Below are positions 27,321 to 39,206 of a DNA stretch of 64,000 nucleotides, in pieces. Source of the DNA: Nyssa sinensis (Eukaryota > Streptophyta > Magnoliopsida > Cornales > Nyssaceae); the NCBI GenBank assembly GCA_008638375.1, contig CM018031.1, positions 7,030,062 through 7,094,061 of the forward strand, given 5' to 3'. The position numbers and the translations under genes were made by a program. Each line of letters starts with the position of its first letter. Positions within the stretch are counted from its first letter, which is position 1. The notes under the pieces are model-generated. The model saw nothing but the letters and a program-made list of their open reading frames with translations, did not search any database and had not been told where the DNA came from.

Positions 27321-28536
27321 TGATAACTGGTTAAAAAGTGCATATTTATTTTGTTAACCCTAGATATTCTTGCACTTTTATTATTTTAATTTCTCTAATC
27401 TATATGCATTTGCTAGTTAATTCTTGTTGTCTTTTGCAGAGAAAGCTCGTCAAAGTTGATGATTTAGTGGTGGATTTGGAGCAAAAGGAACATATTGGGC
27501 TTTGAAGTGCTAAAAGAAGTGGAAAACAAGTGATTTTGGGTTAGAAGAGAGGCTTAATCCATATATAGGTGGACCAGGGCCCATTTTAGCATTATAGGCT
27601 CTATTTTGGAACACTCTAGACTCCCTTTTTTGGCCCCTAATGTCTAATGACGGGATTTTACTTTATTTTTCTGATTTTCTTATTTTGTGGGGATAATTTT
27701 AGAAAAAGGGGAGATAATATTGGGAGCTAGGGTTTTGGAAAAGGAGGAAGCCGTTTTTGGGGATCTAGAGGAGGAGAAGAAGGAAGAAGACGACTCAAAA
27801 GAGGAAGATGAAGAACTCCATGGTTATGGTGGTATCCTCTTCCACTATCATGGGCTAAGTTCTCTCATTCCTAGGGTTTAGATGAAACCCTAGTCAAGTA
27901 ATATTGCTTCTTTGTATTTTTATTTTTGAGTTAATTAGTTTTGGATGTTGATTGTATAACGTTGGGATTTTATTAAGGCAATGATCGTATTATTCAGTTT
28001 CATATAATCAATTTCTGTGATTTTGTTTATGTGGTTATACAATAGTAATATGTGTACATACATCAAAACCGTAGGACGAGTCATAACTCAGGGAAAACAA
28101 ATTGTGACTATGACCTTAGAATTAGCGTAGACAATTTGTGTTAACCAAAGATGATTCATGCTTAGGGTTTTGGTAGCGTGGTTTTCTTGATAATTGTATT
28201 GAGGCTTGTAGCCAAAATACATCTTTTACATCCAAATTTAATGGACTCAAGAATTAATACAATTGAAGCTAGTTACAAGATTAGTGGTGGATTCAACACC
28301 ATAGGAATTCTCTTTTAATTCGATTTATTGTTAATTCAGTTTAATATTTGCTTTAATTATAATTCTCATTTAATTTTAGAAAGAAAATCAACAACAATTA
28401 ATCTTTGTTAATTTGAATTAAAATTAATCTCAACTTTAGTTTTTAAACAATTAACAGTCTCTGTGGGTTCGACCCTTACTTAACTACTATACTAGTAGTT
28501 TAGTTTGGTAATTTGATTGATTTCCACAACAGATCA
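27321..28536 (+). mobile_element. Solo LTR (1216 bp) with 5-bp target duplication
   Basis: The element starts 'tgataactgg' and ends 'ccacaacagatca', so the ends are TGAT...ATCA. It is flanked on both sides by 'gaatg' (27316-27320 and 28537-28541), the 5-bp target duplication typical of LTR retrotransposon insertion. Near its 3' end is 'ctgtgggttcgaccctta', a phrase I associate with LTRs of some plant Gypsy elements. No internal region is present, so it is a solo LTR formed by LTR-LTR recombination. The open frame at 27687-27881 lies inside it and is not a gene. Orientation is inferred from that 3' phrase. Confidence 0.85.
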
Positions 28537-28772
28537 GAATGATAATTAATACTTGAGAGACGTAGGATTTGTTTTGTTTTGGGATAAAATAATACAAATT
28601 TTTAAGACTGATGTATGTGGTGCCTAGTGGGAAAGCTGAATTAAATTTTGTGAATTTTTTTTTGTGTTGCCCAAAAGACTTTATATTCACGAAATTTTTT
28701 GTGTATTTCAGAGAAATTATTGTATTGGTCAAAATTATTGATTAATGATAAACTATATATATTCTTATTCGT

Positions 28773-29980
28773 TACCATATGACACTCTAGTTACAGCACT
28801 TGGGAATTATTATTTTTCCCTTCTAATTAATGCTTTAATCAATAATGATTGGAAATGACAACAATTTGCAAGCAAATGATATCTCTTTTTTCCCCAAATA
28901 TTTCATGTTTGCATATGTTAAAAAATCGAAGTTTTAACATATAATATAATCTTAATTAATGCTCCCAAAATATAATTTAAAAGAGAGATTTAAAAAAAAA
29001 AAAAAAGTACCATCAGAATGATTTGATGATTGGGAGATGGAGGTGGTTTATCAATCATGAAGATCAACTATTAATTGCTGAAGTTAAATAGGTTTATGGA
29101 ATGATAAGCATATCATTTAGCAAAAGGGCTGGTTGAATGGGCAGTGATTCAGCTGGAATGAAAAGACTGGTTCTAGCTATGCATAAACATGCTCACTTGA
29201 TGCCCCTAATTAAGGGATGGAAGCAAGGAAGAAAAAAAGTTCAGTAAGATATTTTCCCCAGCTAAATTTTTAAGGGTCTCTTCCTTTGATTGTATTTGTT
29301 GTCTAATTTATAAATTTATTTGTATTAATAAATTTAGTTATTTTTCAAAAATATTATCAATGGATATTAATTTTTTATAATTCTTTAATTTTTAAATTTA
29401 TGATTTAATATTTAGCAAAACATTTACCCCGGACCAAAACTAATTTCCTTGCTTAAACTCTTTTATTTTTCTTCAATGGTTTTCATGATGACCAATTAAG
29501 AAAAATGATAATCTTTATATATATATATTTTCTTTTCACTAAATTAAAGCATCAAATGCAATTATTAATTAGGGGGTTGACTCGTCGACATGCCATACAA
29601 GTCAATGTTTTCTAGTAACAAAAAGCAAGGAAGAAAAAGGTCAATGTTTCTGGTATGTGTGTGTGTGTGTGCTGGATGGGTGTGATATTTTTTTGTAGAG
29701 ACAAGGCTAGATATTTCTAATTATTAATTACAACGTGTTCAAGATGTTAATCCAAAGTTGATTGATTTGTCAACCTTTGGATAATCATAATAGTTTGTCC
29801 TAATTTTCCAAAAAGAGAGAAGTAGGGAGTATATATAGGACGGCAAAGGTATAATCATTTACTGCTTTATGTTTACAGCATTAAGCACTTAATGGTCGAT
29901 TTCGTTGTGGATGATTGCAATGTGAGCCTACCCTAAATATTTTTAGAGAGAGAAATGCAATCAATAAACCTATAGTTGTT
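28773..29980. repeat. Segmental duplication, copy 3 (only the last ~1.2 kb of the unit)
   Basis: It is homologous to 15326-16552 of copy 1, starting 'taccatatgacactctag' and ending at 'caatcaataaacc'. It contains the ~175 bp of unit end that copy 2 lacks. It differs from both long copies near 29395-29455, where it has extra sequence ('tttagcaaaacatttacccc'); the long copies instead share a repeated 'aatttttaagggtctcttcc' phrase. Confidence 0.9.
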
Positions 29981-30044
29981 CTTACTTGATCAAGAAATAG
30001 AATTTATATATATACACAAAACTATATATACGTGTTTTTATGGA

Positions 30045-31344
30045 GGTCATTGACCTGGGTCAAAAAGTTAGGAACTACAGGTTTGGATAATACGTATATA
30101 TATAGTTAATATATACACTTTTTGCCGAGTTAGCATCAATTATTTGAGTTTTTTTATTTTATTTTACTGTCAGATATTTTGGATAATACGTTTGGTAATG
30201 ATAAAAATGTAATGTTTTCTCATTTTATTCTCACACAGAAGTTAACTCGGCCATTATAATTGATGCTACCAAAAGAAAGTGCCAGCCCAAAAGCTCTCTG
30301 TCCAATCTTTAGAATGAGTAATATGTATTTATGAAAGAATGTCTTTTGAATTGATCTCTTTATTTATAGAGAATGAGAGTCCTTAAGAAATGTAGGACAG
30401 ATTGCAAAAGAATTTCTAATGCACCAGAATTTTTAGCATAGGATTGCGTGTAACGTCAATGTTGTCAGAATTACGTGAAATTCGGTTGGTGGCTTGGAAT
30501 CGATGTGTTGATCAATACTCATCGCTATGCGATGACCTATGCCATTTTTCAGACAAATTCCTTCGTTTTGGACTTCAAAAGGGTGTTTTCGCATTTTTTG
30601 TTATTTATGGTAATAATGTGCGACTTAATTTTGGGAGCTACAATTGACGTTTAGAGTTGTCATTCTGACAGACTACTGTTTAAGTTTAAGGTTTTTTATT
30701 TATGCTTTTAATTAGAATATTTCTATATTTAGAATTTTTCGTATTTTTCTTTATTTTAATTATTGTTTTCCCAGTCTTAGTCGAATTAAGTTTTACTGCC
30801 TATATAAAGGTTGTTCTTTTCATTGTAAGGTTAACTTTTCATTCAATAAAAATATTATCTTTCTGAGATCTGATTCTCTGTGCTCATGGATTCGAGTGTC
30901 CTATTTCTTCACAAGCTTCCGCTACGTCATCGAAGTATGGTAGTTTTTTTTTTTTCCTTTTTTTTTTAAGTAGAAAGTATTACTTATATGACAAGTTATG
31001 GACTCGTGTACCGGATTTATCTTTTGCCCAATTATTCATCTCTAACAAACCCTAGTGAATGTAAAAGCCTTAACGTTTTGTAATGACAAGAAATTTCGTA
31101 AGTAACTTATGTTTTAAATGGATAAATTTTACCTGTTCTTCAATTTTCAATTACAATCATTTTACAAAGATTTGTACTTACAAAAAAAATAATTTCAAAA
31201 TTACTTGTGAAATATTGAATCAGATACTTTACACTCTCTAGTGTTTGCAGAAGCCAAAGTTGGGTACAATTATTGGGTGGATAGAAGTTGTGGTGTGTTT
31301 TGGGAGGGGGGGATGTTGGGTCATTGACCTGGGTCAAAAAGTTA
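30045..31344. repeat. 1.25-kb block bracketed by 26-bp perfect direct repeats
   Basis: The same 26 bases occur at 30045-30070 and 31319-31344. They begin 'ggtcattgacctgggtcaaa' and contain the palindrome 'ggtcattgacc'. Flanks outside the repeats are unrelated. The block contains a probable LTR at 30504-30929 and an AT-rich remainder. The repeats may be an unusually long target duplication or a remnant of local duplication. Confidence 0.7.
30504..30929 (+). mobile_element. Probable solo LTR (ends uncertain)
   Basis: The internal layout is LTR-like: a TATA box 'tatataaagg' near 30800, then 'attcaataaaaatattatc' with an AATAAA signal near 30844, then a short U5-like tail 'tctgagatctgattctctg'. 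'tgtgttgatc' and 'gctacgtca' are candidate TG...CA ends, with 'tcga' on both sides. A 4-bp duplication is weak evidence, so the limits may be wrong. Confidence 0.45.
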
Positions 31345-32331
31345 CCCTTTAAGCAAACTAGGATTTGGTCAAAGTAAGAGAGAGTACTTGGTTGAACTTG
31401 GTGCTTTATCTAGTACTCAATGCTATATATCCCTTTGTGTAGGAACCTTTTCTGTGCTTCCCTCATACTCAGCAGATATGGTCAAAGTAGAGATCATATT
31501 AGCCTGGGTCGGTGGTGCCAGACAGCCCGACCGACCCCATGAGATGGCAATTACAAGATCAAAGTGTGTCCTAATTGCTTTCCTTCTAAAGTTTTTGATG
31601 TATCATTTCTTGAATATGAATATGAGAGAGAGGATAAACCATTGCCTAACTTCATTTACATTAAATCTGCTAAAATTAAGAAAGATTGACTTCAAACAAA
31701 CAATTGGGTAAGTGATATAGTTGAATTAATAGTTGATGATAGGCCCTCCAAAAATAAAAGGTGGTGTTATACATAATGGTTAATGAACTTTTTAAATATA
31801 TTTTCTTATTCTAAAATACAAAATAGTGAAATTCGTTATAATAAATGCACATGAAACTAGTTATTATTTTTCTAAAAGTAAAAAATTTATTGAGAAAATT
31901 TATTATACTTAACATTTTCTATAAATAAAAGGATAAACGATAAAGAATTAGCTAAAACGATTCTCAGAAAAGAGAAAAAAATCAAATATTAAATTTTACC
32001 ATCAAAGGAGTTTCTTTAAGGACAAAAGCGTCAGTACCGTATTGTTATATTTCAAAAAGTATGTTTTGGTTTTTAAAAATAGAAAAAATAAAATCACTAA
32101 CAGAAAACACATTTGACATCATCTTTTTTTTTTTCCAAAAATTCATTTTTTATTTTAAAAAAATATTAGAAATAATTTTTTTGTATTTAAGAAATTCAAA
32201 TTAATTAGACAACGAAAAATGACCCATAAACAATTAAAATTTTAAAATTCTTGTTTTTTTATTTTTGAAACCACAACAAAACGAAAAGAATGAAAATCAA
32301 AACATAACAAAGGGAAAATATCTGTAGGTGG
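31345..32331. other. Intergenic, no gene recognised
   Basis: A 107-codon open frame at 31388-31711 begins with TTG and has no recognisable domain. The remainder is AT-rich. Confidence 0.5.
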
Positions 32332-32867
32332 TCAAAGTAAGTCAAAATGGACATGGTCGGCCATGTCCCTGTGGCCATTTTAAAGATGAATGACAGGTAT
32401 GGTCAACTTGGAATTGGGGATTAATATTGAATCAAAGCACAGTTGGTTGAAGTTTATCCCTTAAAAGCTTGTCTATTCTAATCTTTTGATCTTCATTATT
32501 ATTCATTTTGCTTTTTGCCAGCTTTGATTGATACTGCCAAAACCAATGCATGAGACTTGCAGTTCAAACAATGTTTGATGTTTTGCCATGGACATGAGCC
32601 TATGTCAAGGATGTTCAAAGTAAGTCAAAATGGACATGGTTGGCCATGTCCCTGGGCCATTTTAAAGATTAATGACAGGTATGGGCAACTTGGAATTGGG
32701 GATTAATATTGAATCAAAGCACAGTTGGTTGAAGTTTATCCCTTAAAAGCTTGTCTATTCTAATCTTTTGATCTTCATTATTATTCATTTTGCTTTTTGC
32801 CAGCTTTGATTGCTACTGCCAAAACCATGCACGAGACTTGCAGTTCAAAAATTGTTTGATGTTTTGC
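32332..32867. repeat. 282-bp tandem duplication
   Basis: Two copies start at 32332 and 32614, over 90% identical by eye. Each contains the hairpin 'ggacatgg-N4-ccatgtcc' (32349-32368 and 32632-32651), whose arms are unchanged while the loop differs by one base. About 28 bp of the first unit's end is not repeated after the second copy. Confidence 0.92.
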
Positions 32868-32916
32868 ACTATGACAACTTTTACATACCATATTTCAATT
32901 CCAGCTGTACTTATTG

Positions 32917-33055
32917 GAAAAAAAACTCGGTGTATCATCGCACCATGCAACGGTCATTGTGATTAGATATTGATGCAGGATTCACGCAAGTTTCACATCA
33001 AAACTAACATTTCAGTAACCGTCGCATGGTGCGACAATACCATTGAACTTTTTTT
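32917..33055. mobile_element. Small MITE with ~50-bp terminal inverted repeats
   Basis: The left arm (32917-32966) and right arm (33055-33003 on the other strand) both begin gaaaaaaa and share the core 'tcgcaccatgc' followed by 'acggt'. Each arm contains or nearly contains a smaller palindrome ('gtcgcatggtgcgac' at the right). The loop is about 36 bp. No target duplication is obvious. Confidence 0.75.
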
Positions 33056-35949
33056 CATGCCTATTACACTTGAGTTTTTGAAAATAAAAAGTCTTACTGA
33101 AATTGTTACGTTAGCATTACTACTTGAGTTCTATAAATAAAAATTCTTATAGTAGATGTGAATTGTAAGTTAAAAAACTAAAAGAGTGAGTCGTGTATAA
33201 TTACATTATGGGGCTCACTAATCAGAATCCATTTCATATGAATACATGAACAACATATGAGTACCAATACATGAATAGTAAAACATTACCCTTAAACGGA
33301 TTGAAAATAATATCTATTACGATATGATAACAGAAAGACTAATATATACATAATGAATTTTGTCACTAGATTTTCTCATTTTAAATCTCATTACATTTCA
33401 AACTTCAACTGATCAGAGAATGATTTCCCATAATAATGTATTTACAAGTAAGAGCCTGAATGAGGTTGGACCACTTTCATTACATTACATTTCAAATTTA
33501 CCAGTTTTTATTTAATTAAATATTTTTATTATTATTTTTTAATCTTAGTTATATTAAGAAAATATTATTTGGTTTTTTCCTTATCTTTTTCCTTTTGAAT
33601 GGAAATTATATATGTGTCACTATATAGTAATTCAAAAGGCTAACATGAGGTTTCCACCACTACCAAATTTGGGTATGGTTAGATATTTGCAAACTTATTC
33701 TTGCAAACGAAGATACGCAACTTAGATAGTAACCTACGAAGTCATAATGAAGTAATCTCAAAAGTCACTATGAGTCATTATATAGTATAATGGTAAAATG
33801 ATAGTGTTGTGAAGTATAAGTATTAAAATAGTTTGATACAAATTATTGGGCATATTCTTTAACAACTTAAGTTTTTAGATTAATTAGTTACCTAAAATGG
33901 TATCGGAACTCTAATTTTGAGAGGTCTTAGATTCAAGTTTCTCTCCGTTAACTCTCGTCCTATTACGTTCACTCGGTAATATCCCAATAACCCTCTTTCT
34001 CCCTTTGCCCCCTCACAGGAACTTGAACCTTGCCCTCTCTTCTGAAGATGAACAGGAAATGTCACAATGCCACCACCCGTTTTCGGCTATAAGAATACAA
34101 ATAAAAATCATCACTTTGTGAAAATAATATTAAAAATTAGGTGTTTATCCAATCTACTTCTCCCAACATCCTGCATTGATCGTGATCAGATAATAAGCTA
34201 TCAAACCCTTCTTCTTCAAGGTCAAGAATTCAGAATCTAATCTTACATCCGTTACTCAAATGACATGCTAACATTGTACCACTATATTACAATGCATTTT
34301 GATGAAAAAGAAAAGGTAAAAGAAAAATAAAACATATTTACATTATTTGGGTTAGTCCAATGTACAAGGGTCCAGCCGTTAGATGTACACAGACAATGAA
34401 GTTATTTATTCGTACTTGTAACATTTAGGTCACAATAAAGTAACTTTATCATTGTGCCAAGACCCCGTACTTTATATTCACATCACTTACAGACCCCAAA
34501 ACTCCATGATTGGCTGATAAACTGAGTTTACAAGTGGAATGAGTCTACCGAGTTAAAACCAAGTAATAAAGGAAACAGAGATTGTGTGATTATCCAGCTA
34601 AAGATACTGCAGATCCAACAAGGTGGCTAGTATCAAATTATTTAACTAAAAGCTAACTAATGGTTCTAGAAACTCATTGGCATGTCCCAATATTCCCTTC
34701 AGCTTAAGTAAAACAAAAGAGATTGTAAAGTTTATAAAAATGTTTCTTCCCCACAACATCTCAAAAACTTCTTATCCTAATCTACTTTATAAAGATACCC
34801 TAAAAGTTATATAATCAAAAAGGAGTAAGAACAAAGCCACAGAAGAGAATTAGAGATCTTGATGCTACCTTTAGAATTTTCTTGACAGATTATTGAACCA
34901 CTACCTTATGTCACTAAAGCATGCTTGTCTTTATAATTAAGATTTTTAAGGATTTTCATTCTTTTTCAGTATCTGTAGGTAACACAAATCGATACGGTGC
35001 AATAAAAAAGTTTATTTGATACCATCTAGAAAGAATACTTTAATTTATCACAGTACAACTTAATTACGGAAAGTAATATTGAAAGATTAAAAAAATTAGA
35101 TTGAGATATTCTCAAGTATTAAATTTCCTTAGTTCTTTTAACGCGTCATTGAAATTTGGAACACGTGGTCTATTAAGAGAATTGAGATAATCTAATACTA
35201 GAAAAAATCCTGGTCCAGAGAATTGAACCTGATTTTTATAACCCTAGCTTGAACCCAATTATTTTTTAGGGCTACTGGTCGATATACTACCTTGATAGCA
35301 CAGAAACTCTATGCCTCCTCTTAGTTCCCCAAACCACTTCCTTTCCAAAATGATCATACTAACACCACGTGTTCCTAATGCCGTACTCAAAGCCCAATAT
35401 TAAATGGCCCAAATACCCAATATGGTATCCAACAAATTATAATTAATTAAGGCTTGATGGTGATTAGCCTGCATTTATCACCTTCAGAAGTAAGCAAACC
35501 CAACACCTGGTTAAAACCCATTGGTCTTGTAGTGGCTTTCAAGTTAAAAAAATTAGCCACCCACAAATTATTTAATTAGAGCAAGACAATGGTTTTTTGA
35601 GCTGTGTGTTTTTAGTGCCTAGATGCATAAGCCCTAGGTTATACGTGGCCTTTTGTCCATAAAGTTCCTAGTCCTCTTAGGCTCGCTTATAGCATCAACA
35701 AATATAGTCTAATTGATTTGATTCTATAATAACATGTCACCCAATCTCTTGGCAAAGTTTGGGTTTCTTCAAATGCCCTCATATATTATCATTGTTGGCA
35801 TGATCATCCCATGTCTTTTGAGTTTTGATCAAAACATTACAACCCTTTGATCAATATCACTTTTGGGTTACTTGATATCATGGAGATTCACCACTAAGTT
35901 TGTCAAAAAAAAAAAAAATTTAATGAGACTGGTATACCGTTGTGTCAGT
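33056..35949. other. Intergenic, no gene seen
   Basis: No coding exon was found. Around 33890-33970 'tggtatcggaactctaattt' is followed by 'gattcaagtttctctcc', which may be a decayed retroelement, but it is too short to classify. Confidence 0.5.
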
Positions 35950-36031
35950 GTGTCTTTTCGATAATATTATGTCATGCGTGTTGTGTTAATGTGTCTTTTC
36001 GATAATATTATGTCATGTGTGTTATAACAAA
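35950..36031. repeat. Two tandem 41-bp units upstream of the MYB gene
   Basis: The phrase 'gtgtcttttcgataatatta' starts at 35950 and again at 35991. The pair lies about 260-340 bp upstream of the MYB TATA box. Confidence 0.85.
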
Positions 36032-36287
36032 GTATTATTGAAAGAACACATTGTCACGTAATACCCCAAACCTACTAAAAACACTTAAATAGTAAAGAGC
36101 TTATAGCTGAAAATTGGGCCCATCACATTCATGGAGTATAAAACACAATTCCACTCAACAAAACAAGAAATGGGTAAGGGCATTTTGGTGACTTTGAAAA
36201 TTTTAAGATGGTGTAAGAGTGATCACCTCAGGATTATTTGAAAAGGACATTTTTCTGACTGATGGAATGAAGTAGAGCTTTTGTGCA

Positions 36288-36296
36288 TATATAAAT
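36288..36296 (+). promoter_or_regulatory. Candidate TATA box of the MYB gene
   Basis: 'tatataaat' lies 94 bp before the first in-frame ATG of the MYB gene. That spacing would give a leader of about 60 nt. Confidence 0.55.
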
Positions 36297-36381
36297 ATGT
36301 AACAAACACTAGGCTTTATGTCACAGAATATTGAAGACAAGATTTCCTAGCTAATTATCAAAATTTAGTACTTTGGCTTTT

Positions 36382-37551
36382 ATGTCTTGTGGGGTGATGG
36401 CAAATCACTTGGGTTGGGGAATCATAGGATCAGAAGGGTGGAGAAAGGGCCCTTGGACTACTGAAGAAGATAGATTGCTCATTGAGTATGTCAAGTTGCA
36501 TGGTGAAGGAAGATGGAACTCTGTGGCTATGCTTACAGGTATTTAACTCACCACTAAACATAGAAAACCTCCAAGTTTCTAACTCATTTCTATCTTCCTC
36601 ATTCTCCCTATCCCAACAAGTAATAAGAATGGTCGTAGACCGAGCAGAATACTCAACTCCACAAAACCTTATCCCAATTATTTGGAATCGGTTACATGAA
36701 TCCTATCTCGCCATTTTTCTCTAGATTGAGCAAAATGGCACAACAAAATTTGTTTAGTTGGACAAGCCAATCCTTTCTATTTGTGACTATCTAGAGTTGT
36801 ACATTTGTAACAATTGGTAACTTTGATCATGCAAATACAGGATTGAAAAGGAATGGGAAAAGCTGCAGATTGAGGTGGGTGAACTACTTGAGGCCAGACC
36901 TCAAGAAGGGGCAAATATCCCCACATGAAGAGAACATAATATTAGAGCTACATGCTAGGTGGGGGAACAGGTAATTATTTGAACTTAACTTTCTGATATT
37001 TTTTTAATTTGATCTTTTGATCACAACTTGATCAGTACTAATGGTAGTGTACTCAAAAAAACAGGTGGTCAACAATTGCGCGAAGCCTGCCGGGAAGAAC
37101 TGATAATGAGATCAAGAACTACTGGAGGACTCATTTCAAGAAGAAGGCAAAAGTCTCCTCTAACAACAATGAGAAGTCGAGAACTCACCTTCTAAGAAGG
37201 CAACAATATCAGCAGCAGCAGCAGCAGAATCAAGTGGACATGAAAAAGATCATGTCATTGCTTGACCTAAGTGACAACAGAGTGCCATCTCTTCCTCCAA
37301 TGAGGCAAGACATGGCCACTAATATACATCCCAATACAGCTGAAGAACAAGGCTTCTTGTATTCCATGCTCAATGGCTATACATCTGTTGCTGACTCCTC
37401 TAACGACGACATTTTATGGGACGGTTTGTGGAACTTGGATGATGTCCATGGCAATTTGAGTGGTGTCTGTACAACAAGCAAAGCTGGTCTGCACATTTCA
37501 GCCACCCCTTCTACTGATCACTCTTTAAGTTCTAAAATTTTCTCTTCTTAA
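36382..37551 (+). CDS. R2R3-MYB transcription factor, three exons, 257 aa
   Basis: Exons are 36382-36538, 36841-36970 and 37065-37551, with GT-AG introns at the two positions standard for plant R2R3-MYB genes (after 1 and 2 codon bases). The R2 repeat covers residues 20-71 with tryptophans 25, 45 and 65. R3 covers about 73-119, with Ile78 in place of the first tryptophan and Trp97 and Trp116. '[11 protein letters not shown]' is the R3 recognition helix. The bHLH-interaction signature in R3 is not present. After the DNA-binding domain come a basic stretch (KKKAK), a Gln-rich run at 142-152 and an acidic, Trp-containing C-terminus (about 200-220) that could activate transcription. The protein should act in the nucleus. 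By memory of sequences it lies nearer the stress-related MYB groups (subgroup 20 or MYB48/59-like) than other groups, but I cannot assign an orthologue. A second in-frame ATG at 36397 is an alternative start. Confidence 0.93.
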
Positions 37552-38493
37552 TGCTCTACTACTATAGTTGCCATTGGAACCAAAAGCTTCTTAATCAGGA
37601 GATCAAAACTGATGTGAATGATGGAAGTGTTTGGCTGTAACCAATGCAATTCAGGGTTAATAACTCTGTACCCTTGAATTAAGTTGTCTACTTTATATGT
37701 AACTAGCCATGCCGTTAAGGAGTTTTTGACATCAGGTAGATTTGTATTGCAACAAAAGCTTTAATTTATGTCTAATTAAAACATGAACTTTAGTACAAAA
37801 TATTAATGAAGAAAGGCACATGGAATTTGCACATTTCAAAAGGAAGATAAAGCCATAAACTCAATCAGAGCGCAAAAAGAAAAGAAAATAAAAACGTACC
37901 CAAAGTACAAGTCTCCCACACTGAGTAGGGTTTCGAAGAGATGAATGTTTCACAGCTTTTCTTGCAATTTTTTAGAGACTGACTGACTCTTAAGATTCAA
38001 ACTCGTGCCACTGCGCTAAACAGACAAGATTATAACAATTTCATATAGCGTAATTTTATAACCTTGCTCCACTTCTCTGCAATTCCAAAATTTGAAGCAA
38101 TTTACTAGATTGATAGCGCATTTTTAAGAGCCCACATATGTCAATAATCTCTTATTTTATCGATTACCCCATTCATTAATCCTGAATTAAGATCAGCACT
38201 ACTTTCTCTTGGATGACGATGATGAGGGGAGGCTGCGGTGGAGAAACGTGGTAAACCGTGTTCTTGCGTAAAGCATGTTGAGACTTGCTTTATGTTGCTC
38301 AATTTGTGATTAGGTAGCGGAATTTAGAAATGAGTAAGGTGAAAGGAGTCTTTCTCTTGCAACTTGCAACTTGCACCATGCTCCGCCCTCAATTTGTGCC
38401 AATCACTAAAATCAGAGGGGTTAAAAACAAAACCTATTCTTTGGTATTAATGAAAAAAAGGTATGAATTCAAAATAATAAAATAAGTCCTGAC

Positions 38494-38560
38494 TAGCCCA
38501 GTTGAACTCCGTCTCTCTTTTAAAAAAGAAATCACGAGTTCAAGTCTTGCTCTTAATTAA
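38494..38560 (+). mobile_element. Possible tRNA-derived SINE relic
   Basis: 'tagcccagttga' (38494) resembles a polymerase III A box and 'gagttcaagtct' (38536) a B box, with tRNA-like spacing of 42 bp. No A-tail or target duplication was identified. Confidence 0.35.
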
Positions 38561-38689
38561 GAAGATATGAACATTTACTTTCATTCTGTTATAAATTCTA
38601 TTATAAACTAATTCTTAGGTTAAGTTACGTCATATAAGTTGATTGACTTAATTGAATTAATTGTAATAAAATTGAGTTAATTCAGTGAT

Positions 38690-38962
38690 GAATCCACAAA
38701 TTTAGTTAGGAGATGTCAGATTAAAGACATTAAAATTTAAGGGAATTCATATGAATATATAAAAAAATTTGAGGGGACTAAGTCATATTTTGTTAAAATA
38801 TTCTAATAAAATTAAGGGTAAAAAATATAATATTAAAATTTTTTGGGAGATCAAATCTTATTTTGCTTAAATTTTCTAATAAAATTAGGGATAAAAAATA
38901 TAATATCAAAATTTTTGGTAGGACCATGGCTCTCACCTGTCCCCCTTCGCATCCGCCCCTAA
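38690..38962 (-). mobile_element. Dispersed non-coding element, reverse orientation
   Basis: The reverse strand starts 'aggggcggatgcgaaggg'. The other end contains 'aatttagttaggagatg', similar to the inverted right end of the element at 11131-11549 ('ttttaggttaggaggg'). The interior contains a repeated phrase 'ctaataaaattagggataaa' / 'ctaataaaattaagggtaaa'. It is non-coding. Confidence 0.4.
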
Positions 38963-39175
38963 GTTGATTAATATGAATTCTAACACCATGTCATTTTTTT
39001 CACAAAAATAACTCATACAATTTAATAACCAAGTGACATCTTATGTCTTTTTTTATAAAAAAAAATATATATATATCTTGATTCCTATCCCAAGTGAGAG
39101 TGTGTGGTATTATATCAATTTTATGAGGATAGATTGAATTTGTTAAGTGATACTTGTGAATAGATATTCTTTCTG

Positions 39176-39206
<31 letters not shown>

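Noticed and set aside
27687..27881. 64-codon Glu/Lys-rich frame
   Set aside because: It lies wholly inside the solo LTR.
31388..31711. 107-codon frame
   Set aside because: It has no ATG start at its beginning (TTG) and no recognisable domain.
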